In this document: positions 25,313-37,100 of the stretch, one piece after another
Layout: each line of letters opens with the position of its first letter
Position numbering within the stretch: position 1 is the stretch's first letter
Source: Aptenodytes patagonicus
Taxonomy: Eukaryota; Chordata; Aves; Sphenisciformes; Spheniscidae
NCBI RefSeq assembly: GCF_965638725.1
Contig: NC_134955.1
Coordinates: 70,964,732-71,028,731, forward strand
Reading direction: 5' to 3'
Length of the DNA stretch: 64,000 bases
Notes under the pieces: generated by a model
Told to the model about the DNA's origin: nothing
Databases searched by the model: none
Seen by the model: the letters and a program-made list of their open reading frames with translations, nothing else
Position numbers and translations under genes: made by a program

Positions 25313-25720
25313 CCTTCCCGGCGGCGGCGGCCGCCGCTCGCCGCCGCCCTCCCGCCGCCGCCGCCGCCGTCGTCGTCGCCGCCGCCGCCGCTCCCTCAGG
25401 CAGAGCGCGCCCGCGCGCGCGCGCCGCCGCCGCCGCCGCCGCCGCCGCCCCACGCGCGCGCGCGCCGCCGCCGCCTCCCTATTGGTCGCCGGCGCCGTCA
25501 CTCGCCGCCGCTTCCGCCGGCGGGGGCCGCGCAGCCGCCCGTCCGCCATCGCCTCAGCCGGGAGGCGGGCGGCGCTGCGGGACGGGCTCGGCCGAGCCCG
25601 TCCCGCAGCGCCGCCCGCCTCCCGGCCCCGGCCCCCCTCTCCCCCGAGGGCTGCCCTGCAGATTGATTGGTCAGCGTTAATTGTGTGTGTGTGTGGGGGG
25701 GGGGGGTTAGTGATTAGCCA
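25313..25720 (-). promoter_or_regulatory. MGAT2 CpG-island 5' region
   Basis: Very GC-rich, CpG-dense sequence directly upstream of the MGAT2 ATG, expected to contain its 5' UTR and promoter. It contains GCC/CCG triplet runs (about 25320-25395), alternating CG runs around 25409-25422 and 25452-25462 that could form Z-DNA, and a (GCC)n run at 25422-25450. It ends in a short (TG)n and G13 tract at about 25681-25707. No TATA box is visible. Confidence 0.65.
25557..25626. repeat. Perfect 70-bp palindrome with no spacer
   Basis: Two 35-bp arms are exact reverse complements, centred between 25591 and 25592 (GGGCTCGG/CCGAGCCC at the centre). The symmetry breaks at 25556 and 25627. The same peptide string (AGRARPSPSRSAARL) can be read from both strands here, which confirms the symmetry. 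It lies about 245 bases upstream of the MGAT2 ATG. Confidence 0.95.
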
Positions 25721-25779
25721 AAGCGTGCCCCAAGCCGGCGGGTTGGGGAACCGTTGCGGAACGGCGGGGCCACGGGAAG

Positions 25780-26117
25780 AAAATCCCTCTAAATTTGGAG
25801 GAGTGAGAGAAAACAATCCTAGAACCGCGAGAACAAGGGAAGAAAACCACCCCAGGTTTGCGGGAATGACGGAAGAGAAAATAATTCGAGATCTGCAAGA
25901 GTAACACCCAAGAAAATCAACGCTTTCGCACGAATTGCAAAGAATAAGAGAAGAAATTTCTTTGCAAATTGCAAGGATAAGAAAAGAAAATGATCCTAGG
26001 ATTGCAAGAATAAGACAGAACCATTCTAGACTTGAAAGAATAATACAACTTCAGAATGGCAAGAATAAGAAATAAGACTAGATATAAGAATAAGAATGGC
26101 AAGAATAAGACTAGATC
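25780..26117. repeat. Degenerate ~30-bp AT-rich minisatellite, left block
   Basis: Diverged tandem copies of a unit resembling TTCTAGAATTGCAAGAATAA followed by a purine-rich GAGAAAAT spacer. The copies nearest MGAT2 are the most diverged. The block abuts the CR1 tail at about 26120. Confidence 0.8.
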
Positions 26118-26119
26118 TA

Positions 26120-26335
26120 AGGGAGAAATTGTTTACGCTGAGGGTGGTGAGACACTGGCCCAGGTTGCCCAGAGAGGTGGTGGATGCCCCATCCCTGGAA
26201 ACATTCCAGGTCAGGCTGGACGGGGCTCTGAGCACCCTGATCTAGTTGAAGATGTCCCTGCCCACGGCAGGGGGGTTGGACTAGATGGCCTTGAGAGGTC
26301 CCTTCCAACCCAAACCATTCTGTGATTCTAGGATT
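26120..26335 (+). mobile_element. CR1 LINE 3' end inside the minisatellite
   Basis: About 215 bases of CR1 3' end on the plus strand: a GAGACACTGGCCCAGGTTGC segment, then GGTGGATGCCCCATCCCTGG, and finally GGTTGGACTAGATGGCCTT and GTCCCTTCCAACCC. It terminates in GATTCTAGGATTCTAAG. Too short to carry a complete domain. Confidence 0.9.
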
Positions 26336-26630
26336 CTAAGAATGCAAGAATGAGAAATTGATTCTAGGATGGCAAGAATAAATTTATTCTAGATTTGCAA
26401 GAATAACGCATAAGAAGAAAATAATTCTAGAATTGCAAGAATGCAAGAAAATAATTCTAGAATTGCAAGAGTAATACATAACAATTCTACAATTACAAGA
26501 ATACTACATAATTCTAGAATTACAAGAATACAAGACAATCATTCCATAATAAGACAATCATTCTAGAATTACAAGAATATAATAAAATAATTCTACAATT
26601 ACAAAAAATTGCAATAATTACTCTTGTAAT
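26336..26630. repeat. Degenerate ~30-bp AT-rich minisatellite, right block
   Basis: Tandem copies of an ATTCTAGAATTGCAAGAATA-like unit, better preserved than in the left block. The exact core TTCTAGAA occurs at 26425-26432, 26455-26462, 26512-26519 and 26561-26568, separated by 30, 57 and 49 bases. The units merge directly with the terminal ATTCTAGG-like repeat of the CR1 copy to the left. Confidence 0.85.
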
Positions 26631-26639
26631 TCTATACTT

Positions 26640-29600
26640 TGTGTCCCAGCCCCTCTCCTCGGTGGGCACGGGCCAGTTGTGAACTTTGGTGACCATTTTG
26701 TGCAATGTCCCACGGCGTGGCGTGCTCCTGAGGCTCCGGTACCGTCACCCACGCAGGTCCTTGGGACCTGCAGGAGCAGGAGAGTTCTACCCCCCGCGGC
26801 TCCACTTTGTGCTCACAGAAATTGTGCCAGTTTTGCTTCGAAAAGCTTCACAAACCTGACGGCCGTCCCCGAGCCGAGTTTGGGGGCGGTGGCGGCTGGC
26901 AGCCCCAGCGCGGGTTTCCAGGAGGCCCTGGACCCGTCACGGCTGCGGAGCGAATGGCAGCGCTGGCACGTCCCAGCCGTGTCTAGCAGGAGTTTGTGAC
27001 CGTCTCTGCCTGCCTGCGGCAGCGGCCCCGTGTTTCACGAGCACCCTGCCACGGGTTTTGCGACGTTTCCGAGGGTCTCCGCTGCGCCTCATCCCTTACT
27101 AGCTCTAAACCGCGGTTTTCAGGAGGCTGCTACCACCTCCTCCTCCTCCTGCGCAGGGTGGTACCGATATGTGCAGGTTTGGGGGTTGTTTTATTTTTCA
27201 GTCTGGGTTAACATCAATATTCATTTCCACAATTTTAAGTATTTCTTGCCCCAAGAAGGCGGCCTCCGCAGAGCCAGATTTAACGTCTTGCACAGCCGTG
27301 GGTAAAACTCCGGCAACCGAATTACCGTCCAGTTGGGATAACAGAGCTTCCCTCTCACCCAGGCAGCATACGGATAAACACATTAAAGATCGCAAAGCAC
27401 TCGGATAACGCAAAGTGGCATTGGCAAAGCACAGTCCGGCCAATTAAAGAATGATCCAATCTGCCGCTAGCCCAGCTTGCAGCAGCATTCGGGAGTATTG
27501 AATCGAGATCGGCCGTCAAGGCTTTTTCCCCCAGACGAGACGGGTAAGTACAGGTTTCAATTGCATTTAAAAGCATCTCACATTAGACAGCGTCCTCAAA
27601 TTCTGGGTGAGAGCCATCCGTGGCTTTAACCTGATGAGACTAAGCCCCGCAGCACTCGACTCTGCAACGTCTGAGGCAAACGCCAGACGTCTCGGGCACA
27701 ACATTAACAGAAGGGACCAGGGCGATGCTTCCGTTCGGGACATGGTTTTACTGAGGGTTTCACAGCTTGACCTTTGCTGACTACAGCTGAGGTTTGCATA
27801 ACCCAGCAAGTTTCTCCCAATCACCTGGGCACAACTGGTGGTTTTCAAGCGAGGCATTAAAAAAGAGCACTCCTTAAAAGAGGGAGGCTGGTCTCTGCCA
27901 CAAAGTCGGTTTGATTCAATCCGATCGCGTTGCTACAAATAGGAAATGCCATGTAAATGGCCCTACAGAGTTCCTCGCAAGTATGATAAATGAGGTAGAA
28001 TAGTTTCTTGGGAGAACAATTTTTGCCCGGTCCCGTTTTCTCTACGAAAAGCCCTAGACACAGCACTTGGGTCACGCACGCTCCTGCGCTTGCAGCATCA
28101 GACGACGGAACTGTGCCTGTGCCTACAATGGCGTCCACACCTGCTAGCTGGCTTTTTCCCCAAATGAGCCCCGCGCGCCGATGAGAAGCGAGCTGAAGGA
28201 GATCTAAGAGACACCGCAGTTGTCTTGCTGGCAGGCAAGGAAAACCGCTGGAGAAGACGCTCCTGAAAGGAGCGATTTCTGCTTTGGCTTTACCTAACTC
28301 TGAAGAACGGCTTTGGCTCTGGGCTCCTTCGCCACCTCCTGGCTGGCTGACAGCAGGCAGCCCCGGCTCGGCAGAGCGCAGGCACGGAGCGCTGCAGCAG
28401 CCGCCCCGGCAATGCCGCCGCCGCTGCCCCGGCTGCTCATCCCTCTGCAGCCAGCAAGACTCAAACCCCAACTAACTCATCAAGCGCCTTGCCGTCTCTG
28501 GGATGAAGCTGCAATGGGAGAACTTCACCCTGCTGAGACAAATGCTTTGCAGCACGGAGGGAGCTTGTTTGGGGGGATTGCAAGACACTGAGAATGTTAA
28601 GTCGGCTGGAACAGATTCCCAAGGGAACCTGGGGATATTGTACACCCCTCCGACCCCTCTGCTTGGCTGCACAAGACTTCCCTTCATCTTTTGTTGGAAG
28701 GTGGGAAAGCAGGGAGTTTAGAAAGCTCCTCCGCACGTTTGACCTCTGTGGAGACAGCAAGATGACAGCATGCTGGGGATGTCGCTGCGTTGGTAGAAGG
28801 TGCGCTCTGGTACTAACGCAGCGATGGCTGGGGAAGAACCTCTGCAGGACAGGGCTCCGGCACCCTACCGCCCTCCTCGATGCTGTGTCAGCTGCTGTAG
28901 TTTCAGAGGATTAAGGGAAGCCAAGTCAGTTTTGGGGATGACATTCGCTTCAGAGGTAATGGCAGCCCAGTGTGCACAGATGGGATTTAAAAAAACCCCA
29001 GCGGTACGTGCAGAGCTGGCAGCAAAATATTCCCATACAAAAAGCCCTTTCCCACAGTTCAGAGCCTCCCTTTCATGCCAAGGGAGGCTGCACTCCTCTT
29101 CACGTTGGCCTTTAACCCCCCAGCTGATCCCTTCTCCCAGCACAGCAGGGCTTGGACAGGACTTCACAGCCTACCCACCCCTCGCTAGCAGGCTGCTCGC
29201 GTCCTGGGCCACGCAGGTGCGGTTTCCTCCTCTGCCCAGCACAGCTGGCTCCCCTGGAAGGCTCTCAGCCGCTGCACAGACACCCACACATCTGCACCTC
29301 CATCTAAAATTCCTGAGAAGTCCCACTGGTGGCCAAATTTCTGTGTCTACTCCACTTCCCTCCTCTTAATTACGCACTCCACCTAAAAGGTGTTTTTCCA
29401 AATGAGTAATCTTCAGGCTGCTGCAATCGGGACGGGATCTCTCTCCCTTTACAACAGCATTAGCATATGACTATTTAAAACCTCCCGGGGTTAGATCTGC
29501 AGTGCTTTCCAAAGATCGGTATTGAGGTAAACAGGCACACTTAGCTTCCTCCTTCACAAGTTCTCTGTAGTTGAAGAGCAACATAGAAGGAATGATTCAT

Positions 29601-30920
29601 CCAAATCTTCCTGTAGTTGCTTAAAAGTTACTGCTTTACAAATACTGTACGAAGAGAACACAGTCATTTTGACGTTCGCGCAAAGTTTCAATGACACTCT
29701 ATTTCTAGAATAAAGGTTCCTCTTCCTCAGGAAAATGCATCTCTTGGCCTTGTCAGAGCAAAGCCCTTCAGCAGGAGTGCTTCAATATTTACTTCTGCTG
29801 TGAATGTCTCGGATTAGTGAAGAGTTTGAAACTGATGATTTTTAAAACGTGGATGAAGGCTGTGCTCGCGTAGGAGACGTTAAATGATACCTGCAAGCCA
29901 GTACCTTCTTCCAAAGCCTGCTGCCGCCTTTCAGGCTGCTCCTCACGCTGTACATCACATCTAGCTGTCACTTAAAGCCCAGCCTAGATCAGTTCTACAC
30001 TCGGTAACTACAGATGTCTTGTTTTCCCATTGAAACTACATATACTTGCCACAGTGGCGTGTTTTTCTATGACCTGAAGAGATGCAAAGTGTGTAATTCG
30101 CTCCCGGGCAGTCAATACCGCTTCAAAAATAACAGCGTAACATACTCCCTCCAAGCCATCACGTGTTCCAGGGCATGGGACACCTAAAGACTTCTCAAGG
30201 GACTTTCGTTCCATGCTGTTTCAATTCCCCAGCCGGGGACCAGCTGACGAGACATGAAATAAGGGTGCGGGTACTCTCAAGTATTTCGGTACCTTCACCG
30301 GGAAAAAGGCCGGGAGCTAATCCCTAGAATACACTGGGTGAAAAAACCATTAGAGAAAACACAATTCACATGTACATAGAAGGGTTTCAAAATTTAATAA
30401 GTCGACACAGTGAACAATTCAAGAATCTTTAAAATGTGAGAGTTAAGAAACAAAGTTTAGGTCACACATTTAGAAAAAGACATTTCTTGTATAACAAAGA
30501 GAGAAAACCAAACACATTTGCTCTGGTAAAATCCAGCAATGCTGGTCCCTGCTTGAAGTGAGAACGCTGTAACAGAACTTTTTAAAAAGAAGCACCTGGA
30601 ATTACACGACCGGTTTTGAACTGCTCACACCGTCATTTCTTCTCACAGCAGCCTACCAAGTTGCTCTACAGTAAACAAGTCAGGAAGAGTCCAGTCCAGT
30701 GATAAAGTCAACACAGTTGTCTCCTGTAGGCAGAGTTCAGAGCCTCAAGTGTAAGTAAGCAAAGCAGTTTGATATACGCTCACCTTCCTTCTCCTGACAA
30801 GAAGAAACCACTTACACCACGAAACAAAGAAAATTGTCATGATACTCCAAACAAAGTCACAGTAATAGGAAAAAGAAAGCAAAATACATTCTAAGGAAGA
30901 TTCGTTCGAGCTAAGCATCG
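26640..30920. other. MGAT2-LRR1 spacer without recognised genes
   Basis: Mixed-composition sequence up to the LRR1 3' UTR. Open frames here (for example near 27.9-28.5 kb and 28.8-29.4 kb) show no domain and overlap on both strands. In mammals RPL36AL sits in this interval; no ribosomal protein L36a-like coding sequence is present here. A short inverted repeat, GCAGGTCC-TTG-GGACCTGC, lies near 26755-26773. Confidence 0.5.
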
Positions 30921-30923
30921 CTT

Positions 30924-30929
30924 TTTATT
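30924..30929 (-). terminator. Candidate LRR1 polyadenylation signal
   Basis: TTTATT on the plus strand (AATAAA on the minus strand) about 200 bases after the LRR1 stop codon. Confidence 0.45.
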
Positions 30930-31132
30930 CCAACCAAAGGGAGATTCTAGTGGTGGAGGAACAGAGTCAGGCCGCCGGATCAGGCTGACAGTGCCCCCTC
31001 ACCTCAAGGCTGACATTTGCTATCTGCAGCAAATGCCCAATGACAGCACGTGTGGGTAACAAGCAGAAAACAATTTCAGGCTCCTCCGTCACCGGACAGA
31101 ACTTCAGGCAGAGCTTTTGCGCCCGTGAATGG

Positions 31133-34100
31133 TCACCCGTTACTCTGCAGGTACCTATCCAGGAACTGGGAATAGCAGTCTAGAGAACAGAAGTAGCAGA
31201 TGATGGGTGCTTCCGTACCTCCCATGTTATCCACGAGGACCACGGTGTGAGCTACGTGATGGAGATTCATGGTCACCGTGATTTGAATGAAGCTGCTCAG
31301 ACAGGCACTTCTACACTGGCATGTTTTAGCCACTTCCAGATCTTCACAAAGGTGAGAAGGAAGGAGATGACAACCATAAGGGATTCTGTTGAACAAGAGG
31401 AGTACGTGTGAATTCACTACAAAATTAACCAATGTCACTCAAACGCAGTGACACGCCATATGCACCAGGTGGAAGAAACGTCCTTCTGGGATCATAGACA
31501 ACGCAAATCTGAAATTTTGCCACTTGCAATGTTGGCCTGGTTAGGAATTAAACGCCACTTTCCAAGACAGTCACTAAAAACATGCAGCCGTGTTACTGAC
31601 CCCGAAGTAGCGAGGCCCTGAACTCCAGAAGACACTGCAGTAAGAACTAGGGAGTTCACACAAATTGTAACAGCCTGTATCACAGCCGTAGAGAATTAGA
31701 GATAGAGAATTACAAAGAAGATCAAGAATAATGAGACAACTGGGTACATATCTGCTCTTCCCTCACATTATCCAGGATGATCACCGTATTTCATCCTGGC
31801 CTGATAAGGCACCCACAATTTATTCCTCGCTCTCTAACATGAAGAAGTGGTAGCAGCGTAAAAACACTGTATCCAGAGGAAACGGGAGATAAAATGAGCC
31901 TTTTTACAGTAGTACTAACCTTGCAGACAATAAATTAGGGTTCTCTTGATACACCGCTCTCTGCGTCCATCACGTCAATAATGACATTCAGTGACAGGAA
32001 CAAGAATTGCTTCTTTTTAAATTCGCAGCAGAGTGGCATTGTGTTTGGGGTACAAAACAAATAATTTCCCTGAAGTACTTTGTCAAGTTAACTTCAAAGT
32101 GTGGGTATCGCCGGTGCCCAGCTGTCACTCGAGACTCCCAGAATAGGTCTCACTGACTCACATCCCGACTACACCTACATATTCCCAATTCTTTCTACAC
32201 ACCATCATTCACATAGCTAAGACTCCTGTGGTTTTTTTTTTTTTCACCACTTCAATTTTGGGACATCCTTTTTTCCGGTCAGGACAAGCATAATCACAGC
32301 TCTGGTACTTGCCCAGCATGCCACTGTGAAGACTGATTTCCAAACATTTGCTTTCCTGTCTTTCCTCCTTCTGTTTTTCTTCCTTTCTCGAAGTTTTTAT
32401 AGCCCATCATCACTCCTGTTTCCCATTCTTTGTTAATTCTCACCTCCAGTGAATGTCAGACGGAATGCCTGTTGCCCACTTGTTAGATTTTTTTCTTTTC
32501 CATTTAAGATAATCAGGACTGCTCTGACCAACGCTGTCTCCTAATAATCACAGACCCGTGGGCAAGGGGACTGTTTCCATTGCCCCTTGTCTCACTGAGA
32601 CTCCTGGAGCAGAAAGCCTTTTTTGTTCTGTGTGGTGCCGGTTTTTTTAAAGCCTGCTGCATGGGGGCCAGGGGCTGGGTTAACGACTAGGTATCCTTAG
32701 GTACTCCGGTAATGTAACTGAGCACCAAAATCTAACCAGTTGAGGGATTCTGTTCGCTAGAAAAAAAAACATGCCTTAATAATATTTATATCAAAACCAC
32801 TGCAATTTATATAAAGTTGGGAAAGGAGACACGTGGAGTTTAATTACTCTAATAAAACCAGCAAGGTCAGAAGCAGATAAGATTTGAACCAGAACATTTG
32901 GTTGCTCAGCTCATTTCCAGGGTGTGCCCTGCATGCCTGTGGACACCTTTAGCACAGACTTCCGAGCAATTAACCCAGGTTTACGGGGCGCTCCCCACCC
33001 CCAAGGCAGGAACGGGCACAGAACGTAGATTAGGAACACTTCAAGTCTGTCTCTCGACCCCTTTCTGTACCCATGACTCTATTCCGTCTTCTTGCTCCCT
33101 TTCCACCCAGAACGGGGTGGGAGTAGCAGCAGCTGGTACTGGAAGGATCACAGGCAGCGGCACGCAGGCAGAGCTGTGTAAGCGGTGTGAGGGAAGGGGA
33201 GAAAACTGATGACAAACAGCAGCCTGGCAAGGATGATGATTACTTGGTGAAATAATAATTTTAAAATTACCTCAGAACTGGGCTTCTCCGCATAGGCCAG
33301 AACACCCTCGCTCCAACACCAAAGGAAATTAACAGCTCAAGGAAAACCTAAGGTAGGGAGAAGCCTGCAGCAGGTCATGCCAACTACAGCGTGACGCTTC
33401 CCCTCTGAGATGCCACCTCGCGGTACCTTTCTAACACTACTCGGCTTGCGTAAGGTCCCATCTCAAGCAGAGGCAGGCCGACCCATGTCTGTAACTAGGA
33501 GCTGTATGGTAGAAGGTAACCTTTTGCCAGCACGCTATCCTCACACGGGAAGGGACAGCGACAGGCTAATGGGTATCACACACAGTTTTAGTGTACTTTA
33601 ATGTGAGCGCAAGATGAAGGGCAACCATGTTTGAAAGCCATTTCCAAGCTAGAGCCCGACACAAAGTACGATCAGTGCCACAAAACCCACTGTAATGTAA
33701 GCTCCTCAATACAAAATGCCAGAAGTGGTTCAGGGTTGTAGAACTGATTCTCTTTTCCCATGCTTGGGCAAGAATACTCTGTTACGGTACCCCCATTTTG
33801 TGGATAAAAACATTTCAACCTATAGCTTTCTCTAAATGCTTCCAAGTCACTAATTTACGGCATTATCCTGTATAACAAAGGAACTATTTCACAAGTAGAA
33901 TTCAAAGCAACTTTAACCATGTGATTTTTAATAGGTGAGGAGCAATAGCCACTGACAGGAAAAAAAACCAAGTCAGGAAAGTTTAGACTCGACAGGTTTG
34001 AAACGGAGTAGGTGCAATGTGTTACCCACCATGCTACTCTTACCTGTAATTTACGGTTGCTCTTGCAGCACACTCTAATAAAGTCAATGGTATTTTCAGT

Positions 34101-37100
34101 TGTATGTTGGGAACAAGCGGATTCGGCTGTTCAAAAGGATTTCCAAAGAGATCCAAGTTCTCAAGACAGAGTTTCCTAAAGTCACTGGGCAAGAAAGGAA
34201 GTTTGTTTCGAGCTGCTGACAGAAAGCGTAGATGATCTAACTGGCCAATCTTGAATGGCAACCTAATCAACTCATTGTCATCGAGTTTTAAATTAACGAG
34301 TTCTCGCAGCTGGCAGAACTGAATTGGAAGTGCTTTAATTTTGTTTTGGCTGAGGTCCAAGAACTGAAGAGATTTCTGAAGGGTGGAGTTGCACAGAGCC
34401 CCACTGAAGGACTCCAGGTGATTGTCGTGCAAATTAAGCTCTTGAAGACAGATCAGGTCACCAATAGTAGCTGGCAGCTGCTTAATATGATTATGACTTA
34501 GGTCTAGTTTTCGCAGTTTCTTCAAACAAAGCACACGTGTGTCGATCCGAGCGAGTTTGCAGTACGAGGCTTGGAGATGTTCGAGAGAGTAAGGAAAGTT
34601 TTTGGTGAGAGGATAGTCCCTTCTTGAAGTTATGATCATTTTTGTCTTAGGTTTTTCAACTTCCGAGGTCTTTGCTGGTACCAGAGCTGAGAGCGGGAGA
34701 GCTCCTGTGTCGGTCCCTTGGTGAGCCAGTCTCACAGCTGAAAGGAAATTCTTTAAATTGCTGGCATTTGCCTACAGGAAAACACAAATGTGGAATTAAA
34801 AGTTCATTATTCTTGTGCTCATTTGTACTAACACTTTCTGAACTATTTTGTACATGTATCAGGAGATACTAACTCAGCAGGGCAATGAAATGGGAAAGGG
34901 AAACAACTCGGGCTTATTAGGTTGACGTGCTGTTTACAGTATTTAAGAACAAATGGCATGCAATTTGAATGAGAAGTTACGACCTCTGAATAATCTAGAT
35001 CAAACGAACTGCGTTGCATTACTCAGAAAAGGAACAAAGCACTGAATTCACAGCTGAAAATAAAGTACAGAAAAAAAGCCTGATGCACTGTGATCTTCCT
35101 AACCTGCAACATGATGAAGGGACAGTTTATAAAAACACAGACAGGGAAATCGGAGATCTAAAACTTGGGGCAATCATTTCTGAAAGTTGCGAGGAAGGAA
35201 ACGGATGGAAGCTGAGGTTAAATTTAACATAAAGGAAGGTGGAAAGCTTCAAGGCAGGTTAAGTAAGTGCTTCTGGTCACACAGAGCTCTGTTTGGTTGT
35301 GCCAGCATCAAACAAGAGGATAGTTATTTGCAGTCCTGCAAACAACTGACTAATTTTGTTTTAGGTGGGGTATAATATAATGGCAGTAAGGATAGAGTCT
35401 CAAATTAATGGGATATCAGATGACCTGTATTTTAAATAAAGGTCAAGAAAGCTGTGATACATTTGTTGTACTGATATAATTAAGTTTTATGAATAACAGG
35501 GTGACCACATGTTTCTCTTTGAAATTTCCCAGCAAGTCTCTACTCAAGCTGACGTGCAGCTGACAGACACTAAGCTATAAAGTGAATTATAGAATAAAAA
35601 GCACGGTGCATCCATACAACTAAAAGTCATCTCTCACTGCAGGAAAGAACAAACTTGGAGTTTTGGCATGGCTCTGAGAGTCGAGAGGTTTGCACTCTGT
35701 TCCCAGCTGTAACTTGCCAAAGCCTAGTGACACCCATTTCTGCACCTGAAAGACAATTTTGCTCCTAAATGTATTTGTTTATACCAAATTCTACAGCATC
35801 CAGAACTAGATTACATAATACGCTATTAAGCATCTAGCACAACAGAGCAATGATCTTGGAGACTTCTGGATGCTAAATGTGATATAAATAAAGACAATAA
35901 AGGTCAAACATATTTGACTGCATCAGTAACCTAAAATGACTGTTCTCCTTAAGCATCCCATGCACATCTATTCTTTCAACTCCCGATGTGATACCCTCCA
36001 GACACGGGGCAGCTGCATGCCAAACACCTTTGTATCCAAGACCACCAACATTCATTATCTCAGCCAATCTAACTAAAACATTTAGCTATGGGACTCCCCG
36101 TAACTACAGGCAGATTTGTCATGTTTCCGAGGGTAATAAATAGCTAACTAAATTTGGAATTAAGGAGAAAAAGTCCTCCCGATCTGTAAAGATCAAGTAA
36201 AATACATAACTATACATTAGAATTGAGTTACAGGCAATATTTCTTTGATCTCAAAGCATGAGAGGCAACAGATACCTGTTTCTTGTAGCCAAAAGCTCTA
36301 GGTTGTTAAGAATAAGTTTATGGGCTGTTCACATGCCTTCAAAATAAGAGTACTTTCTGTTTTGGATCCTTGAGACACATTTCCTCCACAATAGCTTTGT
36401 AAAGGCAATGTAGTATCTGTAAACCCTGCTGTTGAGAAACCTCGAGTATGTTGAGAAAAATACTAAGACACATCTAAGAAAAAAAGCAAAGAATTAGTTG
36501 GAAGAGCTCAGGATGCAATTTTCTGCCCCAAGTCTGAAGTCTCAATGGCAGAAAAGATGTCGGGAAAAGAGGTTAATCTGCGTTGATGCCTTACACATCC
36601 CTTGTTTCAGAACTAAATGAATGATGACAAGGCAATCAGAGATTACATGGATTTCCGACCTTGCGTGCAATGCAGCAGGCACAGGCTTGCTGAAGGGGAA
36701 AAAAAAACAAAAAAAAACAAACGCACAGTGACTTTAGTATTTTTGCTCCAGGGTTGAATGCTCCAGACTGACGTTTCTCAACTTAATTTCTGATGTGGCT
36801 GAATGCAGCAAATCGCACCGCCTGGCAGAGTACAAAGAGTGGGGTTTTGCACAGTAGTTGCACGCAATCGGTATAGTCATACCTGGAAATCTCTTTCCCA
36901 CAAAGCTTTTGTCCACCTTTGAGAGTTAAGAAGCCTTTCTCTAATGAAATTATGAAAGACTAGCAGAAACACTACAGAAAAGTAATTTTAAATTGGGTTT
37001 CCGGATTTGGAGCATTTAAGAGGAACATATAGTATCACTGGCTTTGGAAGAATTCAGTGGATTTGTTCCCAAAGCTTGACAGTATGAGGGCAAGCCTTAT

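Noticed and set aside
23999-25666. A 555-codon open frame on the plus strand opposite MGAT2
   Set aside because: It is the antisense shadow of MGAT2 and its GC-repeat 5' region; the composition is low-complexity and there is no domain.
25313-25816. In-frame N-terminal extension of MGAT2 by 168 codons
   Set aside because: The extension is Arg/Ala/Pro-rich, runs through the palindrome and triplet repeats, and would bury the signal anchor; the start at 25312 matches the family N-terminus.
27857-29369. Open frames of 90-200 codons between MGAT2 and LRR1
   Set aside because: They overlap on both strands, lack domains, and show no consistent splice structure or initiation context.
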